A stretch of 64,000 nucleotides of DNA from Seminavis robusta (Eukaryota; Bacillariophyta; Bacillariophyceae; Naviculales; Naviculaceae): contig CAICTM010000056.1 in NCBI GenBank assembly GCA_903772945.1, forward strand, positions 84,112-148,111, read 5' to 3'. The number at the start of each line of letters is the position of its first letter. The stretch's first letter is position 1. Made by a program: the position numbers and the translations under genes. Below are positions 1-12,300 of this stretch, one piece after another. The notes under the pieces are model-generated. The model made no database searches. It saw nothing but the letters and a program-made list of their open reading frames with translations, and was not told the origin of the DNA.

Positions 1-1176
1 CACGGGCATCCATTTTCGAGAGCCCACTTGAGCACTTCCACGTGACCAGCTGCTGCGGCCCTGGCACAGGTTCTGTCATCCCAAGGGCATGGTCTCTCAC
101 GTTCACGAAGCCAGATGAGTATATTGAGGTGCCCCCCTTTTGCAGCAGCAGCACACGCATCTGCACCGATTGGACAGCCCCCTTCATCGACAAGCCACTT
201 TAGGATTTCGAAATGTCCACCTTTGGCAGCACCAGGACACGCACGTTCATCGATTGGACAGCGCATTCCAACAAGCCACTTGAGGATATCAAAATGTCCA
301 CCTTTTGCAGCAGAGGCACAAACATAAGCATTGATGAAACAGCCATTCTCCTCATGCAAATACTTGAGAATGTCAAAATGGCCTCCTCTTGCAGCGTCGC
401 AAGATATATTGTCCCGCCAGGATTCGTTCAACCAGGGACATCCATTCTCATGGGCCCATTTCAGAAGATCGAAATGTCCATTCCTTGCAGCATTGGCGCA
501 CGTCTGTTCATCCCAATGAAATCCCTTGCGGTGAGCAAACTGGAGCATTTCCAAATTTCCACGTTTTGCAGCCATGGAACAGGTCGCTGATTCAAAATCT
601 TCAAGTCCCTTCTCGTGGGCCCACTTGAGCACTCTGATGTTCCCAAATTCAGCAATTACTTTGCACACGGCTACCACCCCAGGCAGGCAAAACTCTAGAT
701 CGAGCCAATTGTTCACCAATCATGCAGTAGTCGGAATACCAGTGCTCGGCACACGACACATTGTAGAAGGCAGCTCTGAATGAGGTATGTTGCTGGAACA
801 TTGTACAATTCTGAAAAAAAGTCTGCCAGTTTCAGCAGTGGACGATCGGGGAGAGGTACACTGTCACAGAATGCCTTGTAGAGTTGATTGAATTGTTTGT
901 TGACGGCTCCCACAAAGGCATAGTGGCCCATCCCGACAAAGGAAAAGATCTTGCAGGGATTTTGGACAATGAGGATTCGGTGGCTTGCCCTATGGCGGCT
1001 TTCTGGGCCTTCTTTTTGGCGGCTTGTCGCTCTTGGAATGGTTTGAGTTTCGTGTAGATGGCCTCCAAATGCTGATTGACCTTTTCGTCTTCTCCGTCAA
1101 GCTCCAGGCAGATGAGAGTCTCCTCCACCATGGCAAGGCCATCATCAAAGGCGGCGTTGCTGGTGGTCGTAGCCAT
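1..1176 (-). pseudogene. Ankyrin-repeat protein gene, frame-broken and cut by the window start
   Basis: The ATG at 1176 opens MATTTSNAAFDDGLAMVEE and a Lys-rich helix ending near 970. The protein then continues in another frame (CKIFSFVGMGHYAFVGAV, an N-terminal motif I associate with diatom ankyrin proteins), changes frame again near 795 (TSFRAAFYNVSCAEHWY) and again near 715. From about 720 to 1 the minus strand is open for some 240 codons and encodes six to seven ankyrin repeats such as CANAARNGHFDLLKWAHE followed by NGCPW. The C-terminus lies outside the window. Ankyrin repeats bind proteins; the specific role is unknown. The frame changes have no intervening sequence, so they are not introns. 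Either this is a recent pseudogene or the assembly has small indels here. The family assignment is firm; the intact or broken status is uncertain. Confidence 0.75.
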
Positions 1177-1756
1177 CGTGCTGTAGATTCGTAGCTTTGT
1201 AATTATGAACGTAGTTAGTTGTTCTCTGGTGTGCTGCCAACTGCCAACGTGCACGATGGTGAAGGCCAGTTGCTTGCCTTTTTTTGGGTTTTGACGCGTC
1301 TTTTTGAAAATGAGGAAAAAAACAAATATAAAATATCATTTTGAATGTCAAAACAAACTTTTGCACTTGTGAATTGCAGTGCCGGATCCACGGAACAAGC
1401 TGGAAGAGGAAATCAACCATTTCGCAGACTGCTTACAAGCCCTTTAAGCCTTCGTATCGCTCCGGCTCTCAGGGATAAAGATTTCTGACTAGGCTTTAAT
1501 TCATTTGTATGAACCACCTGGTTATCTACTCAGTATGCCATAGTGAAAACGTGAGAACGGAGAAGAAACGGAGATAATTACTGGGAGACACAGTCAGGGC
1601 AGAGCACCTTTGCTCCCCGTGCACACGCATCCTTTAGTCGAGCTGTTGTAAGAGTAAAAGGACCATCCTCTATCGTCTTCCTGTCGTCTTCAGCAGTCTC
1701 TCTGTCCCCGCTCAGTTAGTTGTTTGTTTGGCTATTGCTTGCTTTATGCGTACAAG
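1177..1756. other. Intergenic region between divergent genes
   Basis: This 580-bp stretch separates the minus-strand ankyrin gene from the plus-strand receptor gene, so it should hold both promoters. I see no convincing coding frame, RNA gene or repeat. A pyrimidine-rich tract (cttcctgtcgtcttcagcag, about 1676-1695) lies just upstream of the receptor start and may be 5' leader. Confidence 0.4.
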
Positions 1757-4700
1757 ATGGAGGAGCCACGAGACGACGAGGTAGCCGAAAGCCCTTCCAA
1801 TGGCGATGCTACCCCCAACGGATTACCGCTGGGTAATAATAGCAGGAACGGCGACGGCGATAACAAGCAAGAGTCGGCACCCCAGGATAATGGCAGCAGT
1901 GCCTTAATGATGAACGGCCGTGGTGGATCCGTGTCATTTGCTAATACTACCAAATTCGATAACGACGACAACAAGACGGAAGAACTGAATGCTCACATTT
2001 CCAGAGGATCGGGCGACGAAGACGCCAACGCTCCGGAAGAATCCCACGCCATGACCTCGGGAATACTGGACTCGACTGCGGTCACCAACTCCACGTCGCG
2101 TCGTCGAGGTAGCTCGCTCGAATTGCGTCGTCTTCCCGTGAACGTGCTATTAAGACCGGAAGAATCCAAACTCTTTGACGAAGACTTGTCCGTCGATGAT
2201 GGCATCGATTTTGACGAACAAACGCGGACACGCAGTTGGCTGCAACGGGCCTGTTTGAATTCCAAATTCACCCTCAGGTCCCAAATGATGTTGTCCTTTG
2301 GAGTTATTAGTACCTGTACCATCTTCGTGGTGGTGATTGTGTGTATAGCGGTATCCGTTATTTCGGGTGAAGTCGTCAAGGAGAAAGGCCGGGAGACATT
2401 TGATGATGTGCTCGCCGTGTTGGAGGGACGAGCGGTACGCTATATTGCCGAAGATTTGTCCCCGAGATTAATGATGGATGATGTCGTTCAAATATTGACA
2501 GAAGCGGTGCAAGATCGATTTTATGGGTATCCGGTCTATCTCAATGATTCCATGGTACCTTTCGTGGATACCCTCTCTGGGGAGAGAAAGTACCCCATAA
2601 ACGGGGAGCCTCTGCCTTTGGATTGGCAGATTGATCCCAATGTAAATGAGGATAATCAAGAAGAACATGTTCAGGGACGGTATCCTTGGTTCGGTGGTGG
2701 CAAATTGACTACCACCAACGCTGTGTATTACATGCAAGGAAGCTGCGATGTATCCGTCACAGATCCCACCGACAACACCTTTATGGACAATTGTACACAA
2801 GCAAACAATGATATCGAAACGGGCGGTGTCTACTCCCCCACTCCCACAAATCTACACGTTCACAGGGCAGCATCTGATCTGACCCCTCTATTCAAGTCAC
2901 TCTTCGAGTATCACACAGATCTCAAGGGTGTGGCTGCACTATTTAGCAATGGTGGCGCTGGAGCCACCATTAACTACCCTGGAATTCAACTGCCTGGTGG
3001 AACCGAGTATACTTCCATCGGCTGTGACTGGCTCAAGGGACCGAATCCCTTTGATGAATCGAAACCCATCTTGACACCCGAGGAAATTGACCGTTGTGAA
3101 CGTACCGGATCCATCCGCCGTAAAGATGGTGTCAAGATACCCGCCCGTTTATATTCACCCCTGGACCGAGGCTGGTGCCGCAAATTCGTCCAAAACAAGG
3201 GAAAGCTGACCCTGGATGGGCCTTATAAGGATGCTTGGTCCGATAGTTGGTTGCTTACCATTGGCAGAGCTGTCCATGATCGCATGACAAAGAAGTTTAT
3301 TGGAACCGTACAGGTAGACTTGGTGGTGGGCGCTTCGCTGCAAGATATTTTGATGGACACAACAATCACCAACAATTCGGAGGTCAGCGTGGTTGCATTC
3401 GATGACGTGGGCACTGTTGCACTCTCTTCGGCATGGGACATCTCGTCCGCCAAGTATAGTGTTTCCATTTCCGAATTGAACGTCGGAGTCAGTGAAAATG
3501 CCTTTCAGGAATTCCGGTCTCTTGTGGATTACGATGACAAGAGCATAATGTGGGACCCGAGCGAAGTGAAGGAGAGATATGAAAGCTACATGGTGAAAGA
3601 ACAAGGCTTCCAAGTCAAAGCTTATCCAATACCTCCTGTCCCCGAGGAGTACGACCCCGACTACAAACCAAGCTTTTTGGTTGTGTTCTCGGCAAATGAA
3701 TTCGACGCGTACGCAGCGGCAAGAAATGCCGAGGAGCAGGTTGATTCCAAAGTCATGTCTTTGACCATTTTGTCGATCATTGTTGGGTTAGTAGGACTGG
3801 CGGTTGTTTTTATGATGCTCTTTGCTGTGTCCAATTTCATCACACTTCCATTGCGACGCATGAACGAGACGGCCATGAGAATAATTGACAACTTTGGCGG
3901 CGGCGGCGAAGACGCCAAGATCGCTCCCGAAGATGCCATTCCTCGTAAACAGTTGGTTCAAACAGAACTCGGTCAGATTGTCAAAGAGTTCAACAAAATG
4001 GTGAATAAGTTCAGCGGAGGGGCAATGGCCAAGAATGCCAAGGTTAGCATCACCGAAGTCGACAATCAATTCCAGTTACTCAAGGAGTTCTCTGGCTTGT
4101 ATGCCAGCCGTGGCGACCCCAGTTTCAAATTCAGTGTAGAAAACGCAAGATCAGAGGTCGCTGAAGACTCAAGAACAGATGACGAGGACGAAGATACGGT
4201 ACCACCACCAGCACAACGCCTCCATTATGGATCCAACATACTATCGTCCGGAGCCTCGACTGTGAAGACGTCGCTTACCATTTGGACGAGCGAGGGGTCC
4301 TCATGGTTTTCCTCACCTTTGTTCCGTTGGATTCTTGGGTTGATCGTTGTCCCCTTACTCTTGTCAACGGTAACAATCTCAACGATTGTGACGGCCAGTG
4401 TGTCACAGGAACTCCCTGAAATGATTGACGTTGCTGGGGGTGGACTGGTTAATTTGCAAGTGTCCGCACTTATTTCCTTTGCAAACCTCCGTGCTGGATA
4501 CGCAGCCAAGCTCAGTGAACAACCAGTTAGGGATACTCACGTGCTGGTACGATATGCGAGCTGGCTATTGTTTGGTGGAATGGACTTTGATACTTTCACA
4601 GAGTTGGAAGTCCCCGGAGCGGATGAATGCAAGCATTACGAAGAGGACCATCTCCAATGCCCGTACAATGAGGAGCATTATATTTGTGACTGCGACTGGA

Positions 4701-7387
4701 GCATGAACAACCCTGACCGCCCATGTACCGTTTATGACTTCGATACTCGACCTTTGCAGAAAAAGTTCTGGGTTTCTAGCTCGCAGGATGTCGAACCAAA
4801 CGGGGATCGAAGCTCAACAACACATCCTTTAGTTGCAAATGCTTCAAACGAAACTGAGTGGTTTCGGAGTGTCGAGGAAGTCCCAGGGTCGCCAGAGAAT
4901 CCAATTGACGGAGCTCCCAGTTGGTCGAATTCCACCCCGTCCTATCGCAGGCATGTCACCCCATATGGCAGGCTTCGTGCTGGGGCAGCTTCACCGATAG
5001 TTTTGCCAATGTTCAACTATGACGTACACAGAGAGATGATAATCAACAATTATCTTTGTTTCGAAGCGGACGGCATGTATATGGGCTACGCTGGATGCTC
5101 CAATGTTGGTCATGCGAGAGCCCCTTTTTTTGAATCAGATGAGATGAATCGAGCAGCCGAAGTGCGACCGGAGTTATGTCCTCTTGGGAAGGTAAATTGC
5201 AGGAATCTTCGTTCCACGCCCCTCACGCCGCCAGCGTGATCGTTGCAATCTGCTCACATATCGCTCTTTCCTAAATCTAGCACGGTTATGACCCTCGCTG
5301 CCGTGGATGGTATGGGGATGCAAAGAGGGCCTATGACACTATAGGAACTCCGGCACATGTTGCGCCCCCGTACGTTTTCTCTGGCGGGGGCAATATTGCG
5401 CAGTCTTGCGTTGGAATAATTGTAGATCCAAACACGAAGGAGTTTGTGGGGGAGACTTTGATCGATTTTGAATCGACAAGGGTCTTTCGAGCATTGAGCT
5501 CCAACCGCACGCCACTGGCCACTGGTGGCTTTCATATACTGGTCACGACGATCGCGGATGGAGGTGGCGGGGATGGTGTCATTGGTCCCAATCATACCGT
5601 CAAAGATGCAGCGAGACCGATTGGCGAAATCGTGAATGCTCACAACGAAAGCTGTAAAAGCAGCGTCTGTGGCTTTGCGGCAATAGTCAAGTCCATGAAG
5701 GCAGGCGAGGCTAATTCCGACGTGTTTACAATGGATGGCCCAGACGGATTACCAGTCACCATGCACATCGCGTACAGCCCCGTTAACGTGAAAATGTTCC
5801 GACAAGTAAACGCTTCAGACTTTACGAGAGGCGTCGAGGAGATCATCCACACGCTCTATTCGGTTGCCCTGGTTGAGCCTGAAGCCTCCTTCCTTTTACC
5901 ATTCGAGCAGGCCGAGGAGGATATCCAACAAGTTATTCGCGTTGGCCTTGCTGTCTTGGCTATTGTGATTGTCATTGCTGCGATTTTGGTTATTATCTTG
6001 TCACAACGCATCACCGTTTCCATGACGGAACCCATGCAGTATCTCCTCGAATTGATTCGCCAAATCAACCGGTAAGCAAATTGTTTTGCATATGCCTACC
6101 ATGGTCGGAGAGCACTTTCACTTACGTTCGTTTCTGCCATGGAACTGCAGCCTGGATGTCGGCGAAGAAGCACCCACCTACGACATGCATGGGGGATACG
6201 GGTCCAGCGAAGTATTACACGTTCGTTTGACAATGGAACGGCTCTATAAGATTATTCAGTGTGCCAACGCCGCCTACTTTGCAGGAGAAACTGACCTTGC
6301 CTACGAAGTTTTCACAGATGCTCTTCAGCTGTTCACAAGACTTGACAATAAGAAAGCCATGGGAGTGGCAAGCAACAATCTGGGCAACACGATGCTGACT
6401 GTATTTAGGACCATGGAAGCGACAGGAGCGAGCACGTCTCTTGGGATGACCAAGCGACAGATCATTGGAAAAGGCATGTCCTATTTCCACCAAGCCATTC
6501 AGCTTGGCGAACAATCATACGACATTTTCTACGAAACGGAAGGATGGGGACCGAATTGCCTTCACTTTATGCAACACCTTTCCAACCGTTACTTCAACCG
6601 GGCCATGTTCTTACTGACAGTCAAGGACCACCATGAAAAACCAAAGGAGATAGAAGATTTGGGATTGCGGGATCTGCAAATCACAAATGATATGGACGTT
6701 GAGATTGTAGATGAGGGCACTCAAGTCGGATGGGGTGTTCGGTCTGCCGCTGCGCACTTTGATGTGAAGCTGTCTAGAATACGAGGCCACAACAGCCTCC
6801 TGGAAATGGGCTACCCAGATGACTGGGATGTGGAAGAGATGCTGGTGGATGCCTTCAAAATCCTAAAGTCAGAGATTGCCCTGGAAGAAAATTGCCTGTT
6901 TACCGATCTCAGCCCTGCGGGCCGGATGCAACAGATTGAACTCGAGCTGATGAGATACTATTCTGTGAAGAAAGATATTGCGACGGCCGCAAAGGTAGCC
7001 ATTCGAATGATGGTGGAGGACGAATTCGTAATCCCCGAGGCCCAGAGGAAGGCAGTGGATGTTTTGGAGAGCTGGAGTGCCCATGCGAAGAACAAGATTC
7101 CAGCGGAAGTTCAGAGACGGTTGAAGATGTACCAAATATGGTTGGAAGACGCTTGCGATGAACTGGATACTCAGAGATCTTCCAGGGATGCTTTCTCTGT
7201 GGACAAGGAGCATCTTTCCTTGCGAGGCTCCATCGTTTCCAAGGTGTCGCGAGCGTCGCAGGGCAATGATTCTGGTTTCTTTGACGAGAACTCGACCAAG
7301 GGCGATCGATCCGACAAAATGTCTTTGTACTCGGTTCAATCATTTCGACAAAGCATGCGAGGTGATCTCACGATGGAGGCCTTTTAG
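1757..7387 (+). CDS. Large membrane receptor: two Cache-TM-HAMP-like modules plus TPR-like cytoplasmic domain
   Basis: Three exons (1757-5191, 5281-6071, 6151-7387) give about 1820 aa. The start is the Met of MEEPRDDEVAES; an in-frame ATG at 1724 would add 11 residues. The N-terminal ~170 residues are acidic and Asn-rich. TM1 is at ~176-202. An extracellular domain with the Cache-like motif YSPLDRGWC follows, then TM2 (~665-693) and a HAMP-like stretch starting TLPLRRMNETAMRI. The plan then repeats: TM3 (~855-880), a second ectodomain with the classic Cache motif YDPRCRGWY exactly at the exon 1/2 junction, TM4 (~1363-1388) and a short HAMP-like linker. The C-terminal ~430 residues are helical and TPR-like (AAYFAGETDLAYEVFTDALQ). 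Cache domains bind small extracellular ligands and HAMP relays signals, so a sensor role is likely. No kinase or cyclase domain is visible. Ligand and output are unknown. Confidence 0.8.
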
Positions 7388-7621
7388 CTGTGTAGCTACC
7401 ACTATGATACCTCCATGCGACACCAAGATCAACAGTGGACATCACTGTTTCTTGTAATCAACAACTTTTTTAGACCATTAATGAATAACTTTTAATTTAT
7501 AGCGCCGTAAGTACACAACACTGATACAATCACTACTGAGCCATGAACTACAGTAGTGATAGGGGCAGAGCCAGGAGTGCACAAGAGCCATCCAAGGGTT
7601 TCCAATCTTCTAGCTAGTTGA

Positions 7622-8941
7622 TTATTTGCCACCACCCTGCGAATTGTTGGCAGTGCGTCGGATCCAGTTGAATTCCTCAATCCGCTCTTCTCGTGTGAAA
7701 TGATGACTGGGATGATTTCGTGTCCCGAGATACTCCACTCCAATGCTTTGGGTGAACTGTTGAATATGTTTCTCTTGAACGAGGTCCCTCAGACTCTTGC
7801 CCAAAACGACAATTTGATGGGGACGGTACGTGGCCAAATAGGGTTTGATGTACTTCTCCCAGGAATGTCGGATAATGGCCCGTTCGGGCCCCCCCTTGAT
7901 GACGGCCTTGCGAGTGGTGTAGGTTGTTCCTTTTTCCTGGTTGGTTTTGGTAATGGTTTTCGAGGAAAGATAAATGTGCACAGGTGTCAAGTCGACGAGT
8001 TTGATGCCACGTTGTTCCATTCGTTCCAAAATGTCAATTTTTGCCTGGAGACGTTCAGCATTGACCTGATGCTCCTTGTTCAATTTTTCCTGGCGACGTG
8101 CCTCCTTTTCCTGGAGTCTTGTCTCCTTGTCCTTCTTTTGCTTCTTGACCTTCACAACGGATGCCTTGAGCGCCTCCATATTCTCGTCGGCAGTCGTCTC
8201 CTTGTCTCCGCCGTTCATGACCGGGGCCTTGAGCGCCTCCATAGTCTCGTCAGTAATCGTTTCGTTGGCCTGATGGAGTGTTGTCTCCATGTCATAATTT
8301 TTGCCCTTCATGACGGGTGCCATGAGAGCCTCCAGATTCTCGTCGGTAATTTCTTGTTGGATTCCCGCGAGAATGTTGAACACTTGCCAAAACTTGTAAG
8401 TTCCGGCCGCGGCACTCTTGTCGTTTTGAATACCGGCCAACCAGGCTTCTCCGTAACTGAGCGAATGAATCAAGTTCAAATGCCCCTTTTGGTATTTCGG
8501 AGGTACCAAATGTTGATACTGCGGTAGAATGGGTTTTCCCACGAGACTGGGATTAGTGCGGGCATGCGATTCGCTCAAAAAGATCAATCGGGGCCGATCT
8601 TGTTCTGCCACTGGTGAAATGACGGGAGATTGTCCCGGCAGGTATTCGCGGTAGTAATAGTCGGCGACTTGAACGGCATTATCTAATCCAACCAGATAAG
8701 GATAGCACCGAGGAGGCCAGTGGGCTTTCGCAACCTGGACGATTCCATCCAAAATGGGATCTTCCAGTTTCTTGAGAACGGGAGGAGGACCCAGAACAAC
8801 CTTCTCGGATGCAGTGTCTATCTTCTTTTTCTTTTGTGGTTTCAAAGTCTTGCGATACTTGTTCAAGGGTAGATTGGCCTTGGTAGCAAGACGCTTATTG
8901 ATACTGAGGCGAGGCTCCTTCATCTTCTTCTGGACTTTCAA
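7622..8941 (-). CDS. Uracil-DNA glycosylase-superfamily-like protein with inserted repeats
   Basis: Single-exon ORF of 439 aa starting MKVQKKMKEPRLSINKR. The basic N-terminus (~1-45) may be a nuclear or organelle signal. Motifs reminiscent of the UDG superfamily are LIFLSESHAR (~120), YGEAWLAG (~165), QIVVLGKSLRDLV (~385) and a terminal GTRNHPSHH resembling the His-Pro-Ser loop. Between FWQVFNILAGIQ and the second half sits an inserted block (~200-275) with three imperfect repeats (ITDENLEALMAPVMKG, ITDETMEALKAPVMNG, TADENMEALKASVV), then a Lys/Glu/Arg-rich coiled-coil stretch. The gene converges on the receptor gene, leaving 234 bp between them. The family call rests on motif resemblance only; catalytic activity is not shown. 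Confidence 0.45.
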   Translation of the reverse strand: MKVQKKMKEPRLSINKRLATKANLPLNKYRKTLKPQKKKKIDTASEKVVLGPPPVLKKLEDPILDGIVQVAKAHWPPRCYPYLVGLDNAVQVADYYYREYLPGQSPVISPVAEQDRPRLIFLSESHARTNPSLVGKPILPQYQHLVPPKYQKGHLNLIHSLSYGEAWLAGIQNDKSAAAGTYKFWQVFNILAGIQQEITDENLEALMAPVMKGKNYDMETTLHQANETITDETMEALKAPVMNGGDKETTADENMEALKASVVKVKKQKKDKETRLQEKEARRQEKLNKEHQVNAERLQAKIDILERMEQRGIKLVDLTPVHIYLSSKTITKTNQEKGTTYTTRKAVIKGGPERAIIRHSWEKYIKPYLATYRPHQIVVLGKSLRDLVQEKHIQQFTQSIGVEYLGTRNHPSHHFTREERIEEFNWIRRTANNSQGGGK

Positions 8942-9327
8942 ATACTAGTAGTCTAGAAGAATAATGAGGGTATCTGGCACCGAGACTGCAACGAGGGTAC
9001 TGTATCTTTCAGGTTTTCCGGAGAATGGGAGACACAAGCAAGGCTGGACGAAGGTGTCAAAATTCAAAGGATGGATTGCCGTTTGGAGGCACGTTAGATA
9101 TCTTCCATCAATCGCTAACCCTAAGGAGATTAAGATTGGAGGGAAATTCAAAAAACTTGACACCGACAGACGGCACTCGGAAGCCGGCTCTCGCAGGCAA
9201 TGGATCCACAATCACAAAACTGGACCTGCATCCATCTACCAACTTCCTCCCCTTCCCTATTCTAGCTAGAGCCAGCTATCACCCCAAACAACTCTCTTCT
9301 CTTCTTGATCTTTAGTGTTTGACTATC
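8942..9327. promoter_or_regulatory. Shared intergenic region between divergent genes
   Basis: This 386-bp gap lies between the UDG-like gene (minus) and SCC3 (plus), so it is inferred to be a bidirectional promoter. Short open frames cross it but look like chance. No TATA box or binding site could be assigned with confidence. Confidence 0.35.
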
Positions 9328-12300
9328 ATGGCGACACGTCGTTCTACCCGTGATCGCAAACCTGCGCCGTCCATCTATGATGACTTCAAAGAGGAGCTCA
9401 AGCGCACGCCTCGAAAGACGCCAAGGTAAGGATTCTTGTCATTGTCAGTCATGATGGAATATATATATAGCTGTAGTTGTGGGTGGCGTGGTGGTATTTT
9501 CTTGGCGTTGTCTTGGAAGTCATCCTGCTAATGGCTCCGCAATCTCCTAATTTTCTTCTAATTTTTCTGTATATTTTTTGTATTCATTTTCTTATGGCAT
9601 TTTCAGAAAGAGCAATGACGACCATGACAGCGAGGACGAAGACGACGACCATTCGGGTTCGGACCACACCAGCCCCAATAACAACCACAACAACACTCAT
9701 GCAAACAGTGACACGGAAACCAAAGAAGACACTACCAGCAGCGACGAAGAATCGGAAGCTTCGGTGGCGCCCAAGAAAAAGCGCCAAAAATCTCCAAAAC
9801 GCGTCACGGTCCAATTCAAATCCAATACGAAAAAGCGCACGACAAAAAAGAAACAACAACAACCTCCCGCAGCACCAAAGAGCAAGACCCGAGCTTTGGA
9901 AGCTTTGCGCAAACGGACACTCCAAAAAGAAGAAACACCCGACAATTCCTTGACGGCTGCCATTTTGATGGCCGTCACTCCAGCTGCCAAAAAGGGCAAA
10001 AAGAATACAGTGCCAGATGACGATACGCCCACTATTCCACCCACACGCTATCCCGATGCTTTTGCACCCACCATTTACACGCCCGTGTTGGAACCCATTG
10101 CGCAAAGTGTCATTGCTGTCTACAAACAAGACGCCAACAAGGCCCACATTTCTTTACTCAATTTGGTATTTCGGACGGTCGGAGGCGCCTACACTACTCT
10201 TCTCCAAGAGGACCAAATATTGGAAGACATGGACGACGAAACATGGGAACAAGTTGTCACTAGTATTGTCGATGACATGCGCCGCACGCCACCCGATGCC
10301 ATTTTATTTTCCGCCAACCCCCAAGGCGCTCTCTTGGAATATGCCAAGAAACACAATGCCGCGCAAGAAGAATTCCGACGCATTCTCGATCATTTCTGGT
10401 ATCTCCTTGGGACACTCGCTTTGACGAGTGTCCATTCCGCCAATAACAATACAGAGTCGTTTGACATTGAAATGGTCCGCGATTTGGCCCAACGATTGAT
10501 GGAATTGATTACCGTCGGACAACCCGATTTGCGCGCGGCCGCATCGGTGGCGGCGTTGCAATTGGCATGGGCGTGTTGCGATGGGACACTCGCGTTGCAT
10601 TCGCGATTGGCCACGGCACAGCGGCAATGCAAAGCGGCCAAAATGGCACGCACAGCCAAGAAAGAACAGGCATTGCAGCAAGTGGTGGAATCGATTCAAC
10701 GATCGCTGTCCGATCTCGAAGAGGGTGTTCTACAATCGATTGTGCAATGCATTTTTATGCGACGCTACCGCGATTCCGATCCGCAAATTCGAGCGTCTTG
10801 TCTCAAGGCCATGCGACAAATGTCATTGGTACGACCGGATCTGTTCTTGACGGATACGTATCTCAAGTATTACGGATGGATGATGTCCGACAAGGAAGCG
10901 GTAGTGCGGGTGGCGGCATTGGAAGGACTGTTGGCACCGTATGTGCGGGCCGAAGAGCAGGCGGAAATGAGCGGTAGTATCCACCCCCTACAAGTCATTC
11001 ATCTCGGCAGTATGGACAAGGTCGTGGAAAAGTTTCTCCACAACATTTCCGATCGGGTCATTGATCTGTCGACGGATGTGCAGGAACAAGCTGTGCGGTT
11101 GCTCTTGGCGTTGATGCGAAATGGAGTCTTGGATGATGTCGATGACCTCGAAGTTTGGAACAAAATCAATCTTCGGGCTCTGGCGCCGGATACGTCTCCG
11201 GCGGTGCGACGAGATGCCTTGTACTTTGTCTTGGAGCAATTGGAAGCCTTCGACACCAACTCGCCGCTGCCCGATAATCTGTCCGTTCGTCGACGATCCC
11301 TACAGATTGATTCCCTGGCCGCTTGGGTGGGACATGCCCTGTCGGATGGGAATGTGCCATTGGATAACATGCGCGTCCACTTGACGGATTATATTGTCCA
11401 ATCTCTCAAGGACATGCCGCGGCATGCCCATTTGACGACCGACTGGGGAGCCATGTTGAATGCCATTCAGCACGATACAGAGGCCGCTCATCAGCAATCG
11501 CAGCCACACCGGTCCACCATTGCCAAACAGCGTGTCTTGCTTCACATGTTGGTATGCTGTGCCTCGTTGGCGTTTGAGGATGAAATCGATGGAGGCGACG
11601 GCAACGACGACGAGGAACGACTGCTGGCGCTCGAGGACACGACCTTTGTCAAGGCACAGAAACAAAAGCTGCAGTCCTCCGCCACCCCAGGAACAGGAGC
11701 AGCCAGCCACGGGGGGAGCAAAAAGAAGACCAAGAAAAAGTCCTCGTCGAGCCACGAGAGTCTAACAGTTGGCCTGCTCAAGGCTCTTCCCCAGTTGCTG
11801 CTGGCTTTCAAGGGAGATATCACCATGATGCGGAGTTTGACTCGGCTGCCAAAGTTTCTCAGTGAGTCCAGTTCCAGTCTCTGTTGTTTGTATTTTTTCT
11901 CTTGTGGATGTTGTCTAACATCTTCTTGTCTTGTCATTTGCTTTACACATCTCATCGATTGCAGTCATCTCAGTGATCACTCTTCCCCAACGCAAAGACG
12001 ACGTCCAGACCTTGACGAATCTGCTCGCTGAGATATTCATGGAAGCGACAGACACGACCGTCCTCCAAAACATTTGTATGGCGCTGACGTTCCTTGCCAG
12101 AGGCAACCACTCGCGTAATCAAGAAGCTTATTTGAAGATTCGAGAAGTCGCCAGAGACGTCCAAACTCGACTGTTCCAGCTCATTGAAGGTGGAAAAAGT
12201 GCTCCCAAGAAGGAGGATGACGATGACGACAAAGAGAACCAAGAAAATGACGATGCCAGCAATCGAGAAGATGATGCCTCAAGTACCGCGCGTCGGCCCC

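Noticed and set aside
5192-5280. ORF end at 5239 as the true C-terminus of the receptor
   Set aside because: The frame continues at 5281 with the conserved Cache motif after a GT-AG intron; stopping at 5239 would split that domain.
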